Positions 46,835 to 55,585 of a DNA stretch of 64,000 nucleotides are shown here, piece after piece. Under the pieces are notes generated by a model that saw only the letters and a list, made by a program, of their open reading frames with translations, searched no databases and had not been told where the DNA came from. This DNA is from Desertivirga xinjiangensis (GTDB lineage: Bacteria > Bacteroidota > Bacteroidia > Sphingobacteriales > Sphingobacteriaceae): contig NZ_JAFMZP010000001.1 of NCBI RefSeq assembly GCF_024436435.1, forward strand, positions 744,001 to 808,000, read 5' to 3'. Each line of letters begins with the position of its first letter. Position 1 is the first letter of the stretch. Made by a program: the position numbers and the translations under genes.

Positions 46835-47980
46835 TTAATCTGTTGATTTGATTGCTCGCTCAGTTGCTTCCAGATACTGATGTCCCCATTTTTGACAGGG
46901 CTCAAGATGATTGCCTTCAGCCCATTCGTTCCATGCGTTGATAAAAACGAAGTTTTCTTCCGCCGATGGGGGAGTAAATCTTTTAATGGTTTCGCTTAGC
47001 CATCTTTCATAAATTGCTGGACTTGAGTTTTTAAATACCAGAAAGTTATGTGACTTCCGAGCGCTATTATCCCACATGGGAGTTACACAAGGATATGACT
47101 TATAATCTTTTTGAGGGATTTTCAAAGCATCTTCAACATAGATCTCATAATCGATTACGTCCCCATAGTTCTCAGCAAGATAAAACTTAGGTTTAATTGC
47201 CTCAGGCACTCTTTTATAAGCGCGATAAAATATACTTTTCTTTACTTTATAAAAAATACCTCTATTTGATTGTGTTTCTTTCTGTGCTGAGGTTAATTTT
47301 CTAACTGGCTGAAATTCTATTGCTGAATCAAATTTGCCCTGTTCCAGGTATTCTTTTCCAATTTCACTGAAGCTCTCAAAGCGGCAAATATAGAGTTCCA
47401 TGTCATGCTTCGCAGCCTCTTTCCGCCATAATGAAACTGTTTTTTCAACATCAGGAAGTCTTGTTGAGCGATAGATAGCAATCACGGGTTTGTTATTGAT
47501 CCGTATGTAGCGTTTATCTTTGAATATTTCAATAAGATACCGAATATGATTTAAATCATCCTCCTCAGAGTAGTTTTGCTGAAGCAAAACATCATACTCA
47601 CTGCCGTTCCATGCTCTCGTCCAATTTTCATTGGCCCAACAAAGCATGAAAGGGAAATCCGGCTTCCCGGATTCAATTATATCGTTCACAGGGCGCTCTA
47701 ACACTCGCTTTCCGTTAAACCAATAGTGATAATAGCAAAAGCCATATATGCCATATATTTTTGCCAGTTCGGCCTGTTGCTCACGAACCTCTGATAACCT
47801 TAAGTCGTAAAACCCAAGGTCTGCGGGGAGATGCGGCTGATAGTGGCCTTTGAAAAGCGGTTTCGCTTTAGCAACATTAGTCCATTCTGTAAAGCCCTTT
47901 CCCCACCACTTGTCATTTTCAGGAATAGGATGAAATTGGGGTAAATGTATTGCTATAGTTCTAATTTTGTAATTACCCAT
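46835..47980 (-). CDS. WbsX-like protein (GH99-like domain)
   Basis: A 381-residue WbsX-family protein. The family landmarks are complete: IHLPQFHPIPENDKWWGKGF near the N-terminus, FKGHYQPHLPADLGFYDLRL, GFCYYHYWFNGKRVLERP and FPFMLCWANENWTRAW, ending in INAWNEWAEGNHLEP. WbsX proteins carry a GH99-like barrel and are found in O-antigen and capsule loci, where they are often listed as glycosyltransferases. The exact activity is not settled; both transfer and hydrolysis are possible. It starts eight bases inside the end of the GT4 gene upstream. Confidence 0.88.
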   Translation of the reverse strand: MGNYKIRTIAIHLPQFHPIPENDKWWGKGFTEWTNVAKAKPLFKGHYQPHLPADLGFYDLRLSEVREQQAELAKIYGIYGFCYYHYWFNGKRVLERPVNDIIESGKPDFPFMLCWANENWTRAWNGSEYDVLLQQNYSEEDDLNHIRYLIEIFKDKRYIRINNKPVIAIYRSTRLPDVEKTVSLWRKEAAKHDMELYICRFESFSEIGKEYLEQGKFDSAIEFQPVRKLTSAQKETQSNRGIFYKVKKSIFYRAYKRVPEAIKPKFYLAENYGDVIDYEIYVEDALKIPQKDYKSYPCVTPMWDNSARKSHNFLVFKNSSPAIYERWLSETIKRFTPPSAEENFVFINAWNEWAEGNHLEPCQKWGHQYLEATERAIKSTD

Positions 47981-49124
47981 TGTTAAGATTATTATGATTA
48001 CTACTCTTGAAAATTATATCCATCGATTCAACATACTTTTCGATCGAGTATCTTTGCGTTACTTGAGCGAGTGCATTGGCCGAGAGCCGTTCGTATAAGT
48101 CCGGTTCTTCAAAAATTCTTGTTAATTGTTTGGTCAGGTCCTCAGTTTTACTATTAAATAATAACCCGTTACTATCTTGCTCAATGATTTCTGTGATACC
48201 ACCATTGTTGTTAGCTATAACAGGGATACCTTTAATCATTGCTTCTACAATAGATCGTCCAAATCCCTCTTTTAAGGAACAATTCAATACTATGTCTAAA
48301 TTTTGATAAATTTGATCAGTATCTTTTTCGAATGACTTAAAAATTATGTTTTCGGAAATTTGAAGAGCTTTAATCTTCAAACTTTGGTAATATTCCTGAT
48401 CAATAGGATCTCCATATATGTACAAAAAGCTGTTAGGGAACTTTTTTAAGAACTGTTCAAAGGCATCTATTGCTTGGCCTTGACCTTTTCCAGGAACAAT
48501 GGCTCCTAAGATTCCAATCTTAATTTCAGCATAAGGCCTGCTTCTACTGGTTCCACAATCGTTGATATCAAATCCATTATATATTATCTCGGCCTTCCCT
48601 TTATCATCATGTAGCCATGCATCTTTCACTGCTTTGGAAATAAAAATCACTTTTTCAGACATTAGCAGACCGGAGATTACGGCATTTCTTGAAGGCAGAT
48701 ATTTAAACTTATAATCATCCCACCCAAACTCTCTTACGTGCCAAATATGTGGGATTTTTAGAGTTACAGCGGTCTCAATTCCAGCAGTCACTACTGAAGT
48801 GTTCGTGTAGATAAGATGCGGCTTAAACTCTTCACACACTTTCAAAATGAGTTTACGGTTGAAGTGTTTTTTTTTATAAAACTTTGCAATATCTATTATT
48901 CGATTCAACAGCGAATACCCTTTTTTAATTTGAATTACGGCACGTGGAAAATAAAGCACTTTATAATCTATGCCTTCATTCTCTAGATATGTTAGGAGTT
49001 CTCCGCCTCTCGGTAAGAGGACCAGTAATTGATAATCCTTTTGCTTAAGGTGCTTTAATAAAGTAAATAGTGATTGAGAAGCACCATAGAGACTAGAATC
49101 ATGCGCAAATACTAATATTCTCAC
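47973..49124 (-). CDS. GT4 family glycosyltransferase
   Basis: A 383-residue GT-B enzyme with LVFAHDSSLYGASQSL at the N-terminus, IGILGAIVPGKGQGQAI in the donor half, and the E-x7-E segment EGFGRSIVEAMIKGIPVIA. Standard retaining GT4 form. It overlaps the hexapeptide transferase upstream by four bases and WbsX downstream by eight, so the three are likely to be translationally coupled. Confidence 0.92.
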   Translation of the reverse strand: MRILVFAHDSSLYGASQSLFTLLKHLKQKDYQLLVLLPRGGELLTYLENEGIDYKVLYFPRAVIQIKKGYSLLNRIIDIAKFYKKKHFNRKLILKVCEEFKPHLIYTNTSVVTAGIETAVTLKIPHIWHVREFGWDDYKFKYLPSRNAVISGLLMSEKVIFISKAVKDAWLHDDKGKAEIIYNGFDINDCGTSRSRPYAEIKIGILGAIVPGKGQGQAIDAFEQFLKKFPNSFLYIYGDPIDQEYYQSLKIKALQISENIIFKSFEKDTDQIYQNLDIVLNCSLKEGFGRSIVEAMIKGIPVIANNNGGITEIIEQDSNGLLFNSKTEDLTKQLTRIFEEPDLYERLSANALAQVTQRYSIEKYVESMDIIFKSSNHNNLNNG

Positions 49125-49870
49125 TCAACTATGTTTTTAATTTTTTCCAAAGTAAGAGTCCCATCAAAGAAAGTTTCGTTTCGTCTTAATTTTGATTCAG
49201 CCCATTCCCACCATTTAACTTCGAGAAGTTTTTCGATAATCTCTGCTGAAAATCGGTATTTCAACACCTTTGCAGGTGTACCGCCAACAATCGCGTATGG
49301 CGGCACATCTTTTGTAACAACACTGTTGGCCGCAACTACAGCTCCATCGCCAATAGTTACTCCTGTCAGTATAACAGACTGAGTTCCTATCCAAACATCG
49401 TTGCCCAAAATGATAGGTCCTTTTGACACAACATCACTTCCGTATGGCTTATTAAAAATTCGATATTTAATAAAATAACTAGTTGCTGAATTCCAATTGT
49501 GATTATGTTCCTGTATGGCAGTTCCTCTTGCAATAGAACAATAGCTTCCTATTGTAATTGGGTGTCCGATTGAATAGAATTCAGTTCCAGGCCCATTGAT
49601 TGTCGTGTTCTTACCCACATATACAGTTCCATTCATGATTGTTTTGTGAATTACAGAGTTTGGACCAACATATATATTCCCACGCAATTCACTGTATTGG
49701 ACAGTGGCCTTAGGGTCTAAAAGTAGGGGCTGAGTAACTGTCGACTCTTTTATCGTTGAGTTGGTCTCTCTTTTTTCAGGAGCTCTTACAATTTGGACTC
49801 CTAAATAATTCAGAGATCGATGAATCAGATTTTTTATGTGTCTAGGCATCATAAATAACTTGAAGGGCAT
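49121..49870 (-). CDS. Hexapeptide-repeat acyltransferase (WbbJ/CatB-like)
   Basis: A 249-residue left-handed beta-helix enzyme. The N-terminal 60 residues are basic and low in structure. After that the repeats are clear (YVGPNSVIHK, TVYVGKNTTING, GPIILGNDVWIGTQSVILTG, VTIGDGAVVAANSVVTKDVP), ending in PYAIVGGTPAKVLKYRF. The loop with EHNHNWN may hold the catalytic His of acetyl-CoA dependent members. It probably O-acetylates a sugar nucleotide or a lipid-linked sugar, adding to the membrane acyltransferases of the locus. It overlaps the next gene upstream by 29 bases. Confidence 0.9.
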   Translation of the reverse strand: MPFKLFMMPRHIKNLIHRSLNYLGVQIVRAPEKRETNSTIKESTVTQPLLLDPKATVQYSELRGNIYVGPNSVIHKTIMNGTVYVGKNTTINGPGTEFYSIGHPITIGSYCSIARGTAIQEHNHNWNSATSYFIKYRIFNKPYGSDVVSKGPIILGNDVWIGTQSVILTGVTIGDGAVVAANSVVTKDVPPYAIVGGTPAKVLKYRFSAEIIEKLLEVKWWEWAESKLRRNETFFDGTLTLEKIKNIVE

Positions 49871-51302
49871 TAGAAACTACATTAAGGTCGGTCTCTATTT
49901 TGTCAAATTCGAAGGAAAAGCTTTCACTTGAGAGGGCGTTCTGAAGGTCTTCTTCTGTTGTCACAAATGCAAATTCCTTACGTATGATTTGCTGGCGAAA
50001 GGATGAGTACCCTTCTTCACTAAAAATGATATTTTTGACGCCCCACGCCTGGGCTTCAAGCGCTGTTCCTGAGAATGCAGTTATATTAAATTTTACTATG
50101 TTAAACAGCTCATAAAGTGATAAAGAATTGGCCTTCTCTATTTCTATTTTAATGGGATATCTCTCTTTTAATTTCAAAAGTGATACTTTATCTTCTGGAT
50201 AGCGAGGATGTAACCGTATATGCCAGATGAAGTTCTCATCGTCTTTTATAAAGTTCTCTAAAAAAGAGGGGATCCATTGTCCCTGCAAGCATATTAGTAC
50301 ATTGTTTTCTTTTTTTTGTGCAATGTAGTGAGCTCGCTTTTTTAAGCCAAGGTAAATATTACCACCTAGAATTGCAGTAGGTCTAAAAATACTTTCAGAA
50401 AAGTTTCTTTCGATGCGTTTCTTATCTGATGCACGCCATACCCAAAAATGGCTTGGAAAGAAAGAGTTATATTCATCAATATTTTGCCATTTACAATAGG
50501 CGAAATGATTATCATCTTGAAGGCTGTGTTGGTATTCTATAACTGGAATCCCAAGATCCTTACCAGCTTTAGAAAGCGAAAGTACCGTATTGTCGTAATA
50601 ACAATACGTCCAAACCTTTTTTGGTTTTAGTATTGTTAACAGCGCTTTGAACACTCTTAATTTCACTTCGCTTTGTAAAAGACTCTTATAGATACGATGC
50701 TCAACAAAAGTTTCATATGGAACACATTTGTCTTTTAACCAGCTACTAATAATTATGCTGTTTTTGTAAGCAATGTTATTCTGCTCTCGGAAGTATCTGT
50801 TGTAAGTATATTTTAATTTAAACAGAAGAAAATAAAGGTCATCTAAGCATTTATAAAGGTATTCTAGAGAAGGCTTTGTGACTGAAGAAGAGGGCGATCG
50901 TAAATATAATTTTGTAAATGATTTGCCTCGCTCCGATAAAAACGGCACCAATGGATCAAGATAGATGTTTTCACCTGAGGGGGTGATATGTTCATAAAAC
51001 CCAACAAGCAGGCAATCACTTGATACGTTTTTTTTGTCGACTTTTTTTTTAGCAATAAATACTCTTACACAAACTTTTAGTAGTTCAAATAAATCATTAA
51101 TTGTAAATGATGAATGGTTTATCTGGCTTTCATTTGGTGAAGAATTTTCGAACTTTTTGTTAAACAGGAGATGGAAAAAGTATCCTGTTTGTATGTGAAT
51201 CACCGGCCAAAAATTTTTACCAAAAAAAGGTTGAAGTTTCTCATGATTAGCTTGAAACATCTTATCCAATATTTCGATATAATCTTTCCGTTTTATGAAC
51301 AT
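49842..51302 (-). CDS. Putative GT-B fold transferase, possible nonulosonic acid transferase
   Basis: A 486-residue protein of unrecognised family. The C-terminal half has a GT-B-like donor region: WHIRLHPRYPEDK with an HP motif, and FSGTALEAQAWGVKNIIFSE with the S-x-T-x-x-E pattern seen in capsule and sialyl-type transferases. Both motif types occur in bacterial sialyltransferases (families GT38, GT52 and GT80), but a clear (D/E)(D/E)G motif ahead of the HP was not found. It lies four bases after the neuA-phosphatase fusion gene, which is where a transferase using the CMP-sugar would be expected. It could equally be a plain capsule-type glycosyltransferase. Confidence 0.6.
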   Translation of the reverse strand: MFIKRKDYIEILDKMFQANHEKLQPFFGKNFWPVIHIQTGYFFHLLFNKKFENSSPNESQINHSSFTINDLFELLKVCVRVFIAKKKVDKKNVSSDCLLVGFYEHITPSGENIYLDPLVPFLSERGKSFTKLYLRSPSSSVTKPSLEYLYKCLDDLYFLLFKLKYTYNRYFREQNNIAYKNSIIISSWLKDKCVPYETFVEHRIYKSLLQSEVKLRVFKALLTILKPKKVWTYCYYDNTVLSLSKAGKDLGIPVIEYQHSLQDDNHFAYCKWQNIDEYNSFFPSHFWVWRASDKKRIERNFSESIFRPTAILGGNIYLGLKKRAHYIAQKKENNVLICLQGQWIPSFLENFIKDDENFIWHIRLHPRYPEDKVSLLKLKERYPIKIEIEKANSLSLYELFNIVKFNITAFSGTALEAQAWGVKNIIFSEEGYSSFRQQIIRKEFAFVTTEEDLQNALSSESFSFEFDKIETDLNVVSNALQVIYDA

Positions 51303-51306
51303 ACGT

Positions 51307-52479
51307 TTATTTGAGAATTAGTGCAGAGAACTCTCTGAAAACTCCCTGTCCCCCCTTTAGCTTTAAGATATTTATTCCAGCAATTCTTTTTACTTCTGGA
51401 TCTGCATCGTTAGGGCAAGCCGCTATTCCAACTCCTTTTAATGCTTCCATACAATTAACATCGTCTCCGATATAAGCTACATTTTCAAGTCCTAAGTTTT
51501 CCTTTGCACATATCTCTTCAATAGCTCCTAGTTTGCCGAGGTGAGCTAGTCCCTGATATATGTAGTCCAACTTCAATTTTTTTACTCTCCTACTAACCAT
51601 TTCGGTGTTTTCGGTAGTGATTATGCCTGTTATGTAACCTTGGTTACGAAGCAACTCAAAACCTTTCCCGTCTCTTGTATTAAATTTTTTCATCTCATCG
51701 CCAGTTTCTGTATAGTACATGCCGGCGTCTGTGAGAACTCCGTCGACATCAGACAGAACGATTTTGATTTTTTTCAGACGTTCGCTCAAGGATGCATAAA
51801 AATGTTTGTATACCATCGATTTAAACAGTTCTTCCGCAATAATCCAATCATGAGGCTCATCTATCTCCAACTGAGTAAATTCAGGCATTTCATAAATGCT
51901 GATCTTACCAGATAGACGATTTTCTTCTCGTACAATATTCCCAACTTTGTTAATATAGAAAGCTCCATTTTCCACAAACACCCCTTTGAATTCCTGCCTT
52001 CGAGGTCGTTTCTTGAAATCGTAATTTATTGGATTTCCTTCTTCATCCCAAAAAAACCTTTTATTTGTCGCACAGCTTAGAAGTGAATCACAGGTGCTTT
52101 CCCTAAATTTTTTTATGCCACTGGCAAAATCATTTGCTGTGGTGAATGGGCTTGTCAGCTGCGCCAAAAGAAAAATGTCATCATCAGAGATTGAGGTTTT
52201 CCTACTTTGTATAAACTCAAGCATTACCGACTCAGTGCTTGAAGTGTCGGCTGCATTTTCTGCCGACCGTTTGTATATCTCAACCTTAGGAAGCTTAAAC
52301 CTAAGAACCTCTTTTTCTATTTCAATAGAGTCTGTAGCTACCACGATCTGATGAACATCTTCAGTATCTGATAGTGCTTTTAGATTCCAGTAGATCAATG
52401 GTTTTCCGCAGAAATCTTTTATGTTTTTAAGGGGAATGGATTTACTCCCCCCCCTTGCTGGTATAAATGCAATTACCAC
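51307..52479 (-). CDS. neuA: CMP-nonulosonate synthetase fused to a KdsC-like HAD phosphatase
   Basis: A 390-residue two-domain enzyme. Residues 1-215 form the cytidylyltransferase, starting VIAFIPARGGSKSIPLKN, with the RGGS loop as part of the CTP site, and LAQLTSPFTTANDF. Residues 225-390 form a HAD phosphatase: the nucleophile motif VLSDVDGVLTD, then GIITTENTEMVSRR, and the acidic motif VAYIGDDVNCMEAL. The fusion resembles animal CMP-sialate synthetase, whose C-terminal domain is a KdsC relative, and suggests a pathway through a 9-phosphate. A run of eight G at 52447-52454 (coding strand), at nucleotides 26-33 of the gene, codes RGG. It overlaps the synthase upstream by seven bases. Confidence 0.9.
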   Translation of the reverse strand: MVIAFIPARGGSKSIPLKNIKDFCGKPLIYWNLKALSDTEDVHQIVVATDSIEIEKEVLRFKLPKVEIYKRSAENAADTSSTESVMLEFIQSRKTSISDDDIFLLAQLTSPFTTANDFASGIKKFRESTCDSLLSCATNKRFFWDEEGNPINYDFKKRPRRQEFKGVFVENGAFYINKVGNIVREENRLSGKISIYEMPEFTQLEIDEPHDWIIAEELFKSMVYKHFYASLSERLKKIKIVLSDVDGVLTDAGMYYTETGDEMKKFNTRDGKGFELLRNQGYITGIITTENTEMVSRRVKKLKLDYIYQGLAHLGKLGAIEEICAKENLGLENVAYIGDDVNCMEALKGVGIAACPNDADPEVKRIAGINILKLKGGQGVFREFSALILK

Positions 52480-53348
52480 CTTATTTGGTTCTTTTTTAGT
52501 TTATTACGTTGTACGTCTTCAATATCCAAAATTTCTTTCTCCTTATAGGTTAGTGCTTTATGAACCGCCCTGCAATCGCGAGCTAATTTTCTCATTCCAT
52601 CAGGTTCAAGTGAAGCTGCATGATCTGTTCCTTTCCACGTTCTATCAAGTGTAAAATGTCTTTCCACCCATTCAGCTCCTAATGCAATAGCGGCAGAGTC
52701 GACAGCTATACCGAGGTGATGGCCGGAGAATCCAATAGCTTTTACTCTATTTTCAAACTTTTCACGAATTCTTACGATCTCAAGTAGGGATATATCCTCG
52801 AATGGGACAGGATATCCTGATGTACAACTGTAGAGTACGACATCCTTTGCTCTTCCTTCGCTTTCAAAGAATTTAACAATCATCTCTTCTTCTTCTTGTG
52901 ATGTCATTCCAAATGAAAGATGAATTTCTCCTTCATAGTTTTTACAAAGGTATTCGAGCATTTCTTTGTTTAAATTACATGCAGAAGGAATTTTGATCAA
53001 TTTGGGGTTTAAAGTCACAATTTCTTTTGCAGATTCAATGTCCCAAACAGAGGTTGAATACTCAATGCCATATTCTTCACACCATTTTTTTAATTGTTTA
53101 TGTTGCTCAAGATCAAATTCAAGAAACTCGCGATGAGCACCATAGGTATCTCCATAGGAATTTGCTGGGTTAGGGTGAGGTGTATTGTACTCTTCATCAG
53201 AAAGCAGCACTTTATTGTTTCTTTTTTGAAATTTAGCGACATCCGCTTTGCAAAAAAGGGCCGCAGTCGCGATTAAATCTCTGGCAATTTGCATGTCTCC
53301 TTTATGATTACATCCTATTTCTGCAATGATTTTTGGTTCTTTGTACAT
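52473..53348 (-). CDS. neuB: NeuB-family nonulosonic acid synthase, without SAF domain
   Basis: A 291-residue TIM-barrel synthase that condenses phosphoenolpyruvate with a hexose or its phosphate. Family marks are IIAEIGCNHKGDMQIARDLI, KFQKRNNKVLL, STSVWDIESAKEI, LIKIPSACNLN, IGFSGHHLGIAVDSAAIALG and ERHFTLDRTWKGTDHAAS. The C-terminus stops after the barrel (NKLKKNQIRW), whereas NeuB and PseI have a further 55-60 residues forming the SAF/antifreeze-like domain. A shorter form is known from phosphorylated-substrate enzymes, which supports KDN-type chemistry (mannose 6-phosphate) but does not prove it. Confidence 0.85.
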   Translation of the reverse strand: MYKEPKIIAEIGCNHKGDMQIARDLIATAALFCKADVAKFQKRNNKVLLSDEEYNTPHPNPANSYGDTYGAHREFLEFDLEQHKQLKKWCEEYGIEYSTSVWDIESAKEIVTLNPKLIKIPSACNLNKEMLEYLCKNYEGEIHLSFGMTSQEEEEMIVKFFESEGRAKDVVLYSCTSGYPVPFEDISLLEIVRIREKFENRVKAIGFSGHHLGIAVDSAAIALGAEWVERHFTLDRTWKGTDHAASLEPDGMRKLARDCRAVHKALTYKEKEILDIEDVQRNKLKKNQIRW

Positions 53349-53378
53349 TTCTTCTTCTTAATATATATGCTAATGACA

Positions 53379-54659
53379 TTAATTATGTTTTTGATATTGG
53401 AATTGCAAACTCACATTGGGATAAATATATCCTTTTAAGTGATTTGTTACTCTTTCTTCTTCAGCATCGTTAATGATTTCAAATGATAGTTCGTGGATAT
53501 TCATAAAATTCTGAACCCTTATTATCCCGGAGCCAACCCGCACTGTATAAACGCCCTTGTTAAGAAGCTTTTTGGGAATTTTACAAATTAGGGAATAGAA
53601 TCCTTTTTCTCTAATTTTGATGAGCGTTGGATAACTACTTATATCTTCAATAGATAAAATGTGAGCCCCATCTCCTGAATGAATGTTTATAGCGATCGTT
53701 GAATTTTTTAAATCTTCAAACGCCGTTGCTTCTACCTCAATTAGGATCTCGTCGTTGATAGAAAAAAGATTTGAAAGGGATCCTGATTCGTTTTTTATAG
53801 ATATCTTAGTGATTGTTAATGGTTTTTTGCTTTGTTTTGAGTTCTCCCATAGAGGAGACGCGCTAAATGAATTCGTTTTATATTTATCCAAAACATCATT
53901 AATTTCTCCAGTAGCTTGAATAGTCCCATTGCTCAATAAGATGCCTGAATTGCATAATTCCTTAATACTCCCCATATTGTGGCTAACAAAGAGAACAGTA
54001 CGACCTTCGCCTTTACTGACATCGCCCATTTTCCCGAGACATTTTTTCTGAAACTCAGAATCACCAACAGCTAAGACTTCGTCAACTATAAGGATTTCCG
54101 ATTCAAGGTGAGCTGCTACTGCAAAAGCCAAGCGAACGTACATTCCAGAGGAGTATCGTTTAACAGGAGTATCGATGTATCTCTCTACTCCAGCAAAATC
54201 TACTATTTCATCGAATTTTCTTCGCACTTCAGCTTTGCGCATTCCTAAGATAGCGCCATTTAGATAAATATTTTCCCGGCCGGAAAGATCAGGGTGGAAG
54301 CCAGTACCTACTTCTAATAGACTAGCAACTCTTCCTTTAATTTTTACAGAGCCTGTTGTTGGCGCAGTAACCCGGCTTAATACCTTCAAAAGAGTACTTT
54401 TTCCTGCCCCATTTCTACCAATAATACCAACTGCATCTCCTTGTTGAATATTAAAATTTATGTCACGGAGTGACCACACATATTCACTATTGCCCTTGGT
54501 TGTCCGATCATTGATCTGACCTATCTTCAAATAGGGATCGTCCTTGCCCCGCATAGAATGCCACCATCTATTGAGATCGTGAGCCAGGGAGCCTGTACCG
54601 ATTTTTCCAAGGCGATACTGTTTAGAGAGCTCTTCTACTTTTATTACAGTTTCAGTCAT
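53379..54659 (-). CDS. wzt: Wzt: ABC transporter ATPase for polysaccharide export
   Basis: A 426-residue ATPase. The start was set at 54659 (MTETVIKVEEL), because the longer frame from 54770 adds 37 residues overlapping the permease gene. The Walker A loop GIIGRNGAGKSTLLKVL, the signature KRYSSGMYVRLAFAV and the Walker B ILIVDEVLAVGD are all present. After about residue 270 comes a C-terminal domain with beta-sandwich character (KISIKNESGSLSNLFSINDE). This is the Wzt C-terminal type that in relatives binds the chain end and selects it for export. It pairs with the Wzm permease 31 bases upstream. Confidence 0.94.
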   Translation of the reverse strand: MTETVIKVEELSKQYRLGKIGTGSLAHDLNRWWHSMRGKDDPYLKIGQINDRTTKGNSEYVWSLRDINFNIQQGDAVGIIGRNGAGKSTLLKVLSRVTAPTTGSVKIKGRVASLLEVGTGFHPDLSGRENIYLNGAILGMRKAEVRRKFDEIVDFAGVERYIDTPVKRYSSGMYVRLAFAVAAHLESEILIVDEVLAVGDSEFQKKCLGKMGDVSKGEGRTVLFVSHNMGSIKELCNSGILLSNGTIQATGEINDVLDKYKTNSFSASPLWENSKQSKKPLTITKISIKNESGSLSNLFSINDEILIEVEATAFEDLKNSTIAINIHSGDGAHILSIEDISSYPTLIKIREKGFYSLICKIPKKLLNKGVYTVRVGSGIIRVQNFMNIHELSFEIINDAEEERVTNHLKGYIYPNVSLQFQYQKHN

Positions 54660-54690
54660 TAAATAATATTTTAATATTGTTATTGGTATC

Positions 54691-55551
54691 CTAGACGGTA
54701 TCCATAAATGTTTTTTCCGTTTTATTAAACAATATTGCTCCGATAAAGAGAACGATAAGCATGAATACAATCGAATAAAGTATTGAAGTTGGCTCTACGG
54801 TGCCTCGCCCTAGCAGGCAGTACCTAAATGCTTCAACTACTGATGTCAAAGGATTTAAGTCTACAATCCACTTAAAACCCTTACCTTTCAAGTAAGATAA
54901 AGGATATGCGACAGGCGTAGCATACATACCTAATTGAACTATAAAGCCTAAAAGTACATTAAAATCACGATATTTGGTCGTTAAAGATGAGATAACGATC
55001 CCACAACCCAGGCTAATTCCTGCCATTAAAAGGATTATAAGTGGAATACATAACCAATACCAAGTAATAAGGATTAAGTCCCCCTGTAAATATCGCCATG
55101 CCATAACCGAAAAAAGAAGAAGAAATTGAATGCCTAGCCGGATTAAGTTTGATAGAATAACTGAAATAGGCATAACTAAACGAGGAAAATATACCTTACC
55201 AAAAATATGAGCATTTGAAATAAAGGTCGAAGAGGTATTAGTAAGACTAGCCGAGAAATAATTCCAAATAGTAATCCCCGATAAATAAAAGAGAATTGGA
55301 TTAACCCCCTCTGTCGGTATTCTCGCTATGCGACCAAATACTAATACAAACATCATGGTCGTCAGTATTGGTTGAATAAAGTGCCACACTGGACCCAGAA
55401 TTGTTTGCTTGTACTGGGCAACAAAATCTCTTTTAACAAAAAGGACCATTAAGTCTCTGTATTTCCAGACATCTTTTAAGTGCAGATCTAGAAGCTTGGT
55501 TTTCGGTTTGATTTCTAAATCCCAGGTTTCAGTAGTTGAGGCAGTTTGCAT
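54691..55551 (-). CDS. wzm: Wzm: ABC-2 type permease for polysaccharide export
   Basis: A 286-residue inner-membrane permease of the ABC-2 family. Start at the ATG at 55551 (MQTASTTET); a GTG at 55596 would overlap the gene upstream by 11 bases and has no good start context. Segments DLMVLFVKRDFVAQYKQTIL, GPVWHFIQPILTTMMFVLVF and YFPRLVMPISVILSNLIRLG match the TagG/Wzm form. Six membrane spans are expected. With Wzt it should export a lipid-linked glycan to the periplasm. Confidence 0.93.
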   Translation of the reverse strand: MQTASTTETWDLEIKPKTKLLDLHLKDVWKYRDLMVLFVKRDFVAQYKQTILGPVWHFIQPILTTMMFVLVFGRIARIPTEGVNPILFYLSGITIWNYFSASLTNTSSTFISNAHIFGKVYFPRLVMPISVILSNLIRLGIQFLLLFSVMAWRYLQGDLILITWYWLCIPLIILLMAGISLGCGIVISSLTTKYRDFNVLLGFIVQLGMYATPVAYPLSYLKGKGFKWIVDLNPLTSVVEAFRYCLLGRGTVEPTSILYSIVFMLIVLFIGAILFNKTEKTFMDTV

Positions 55552-55585
55552 CTTGTTTGTATAATGTAATTCTAAATCTTGAATA

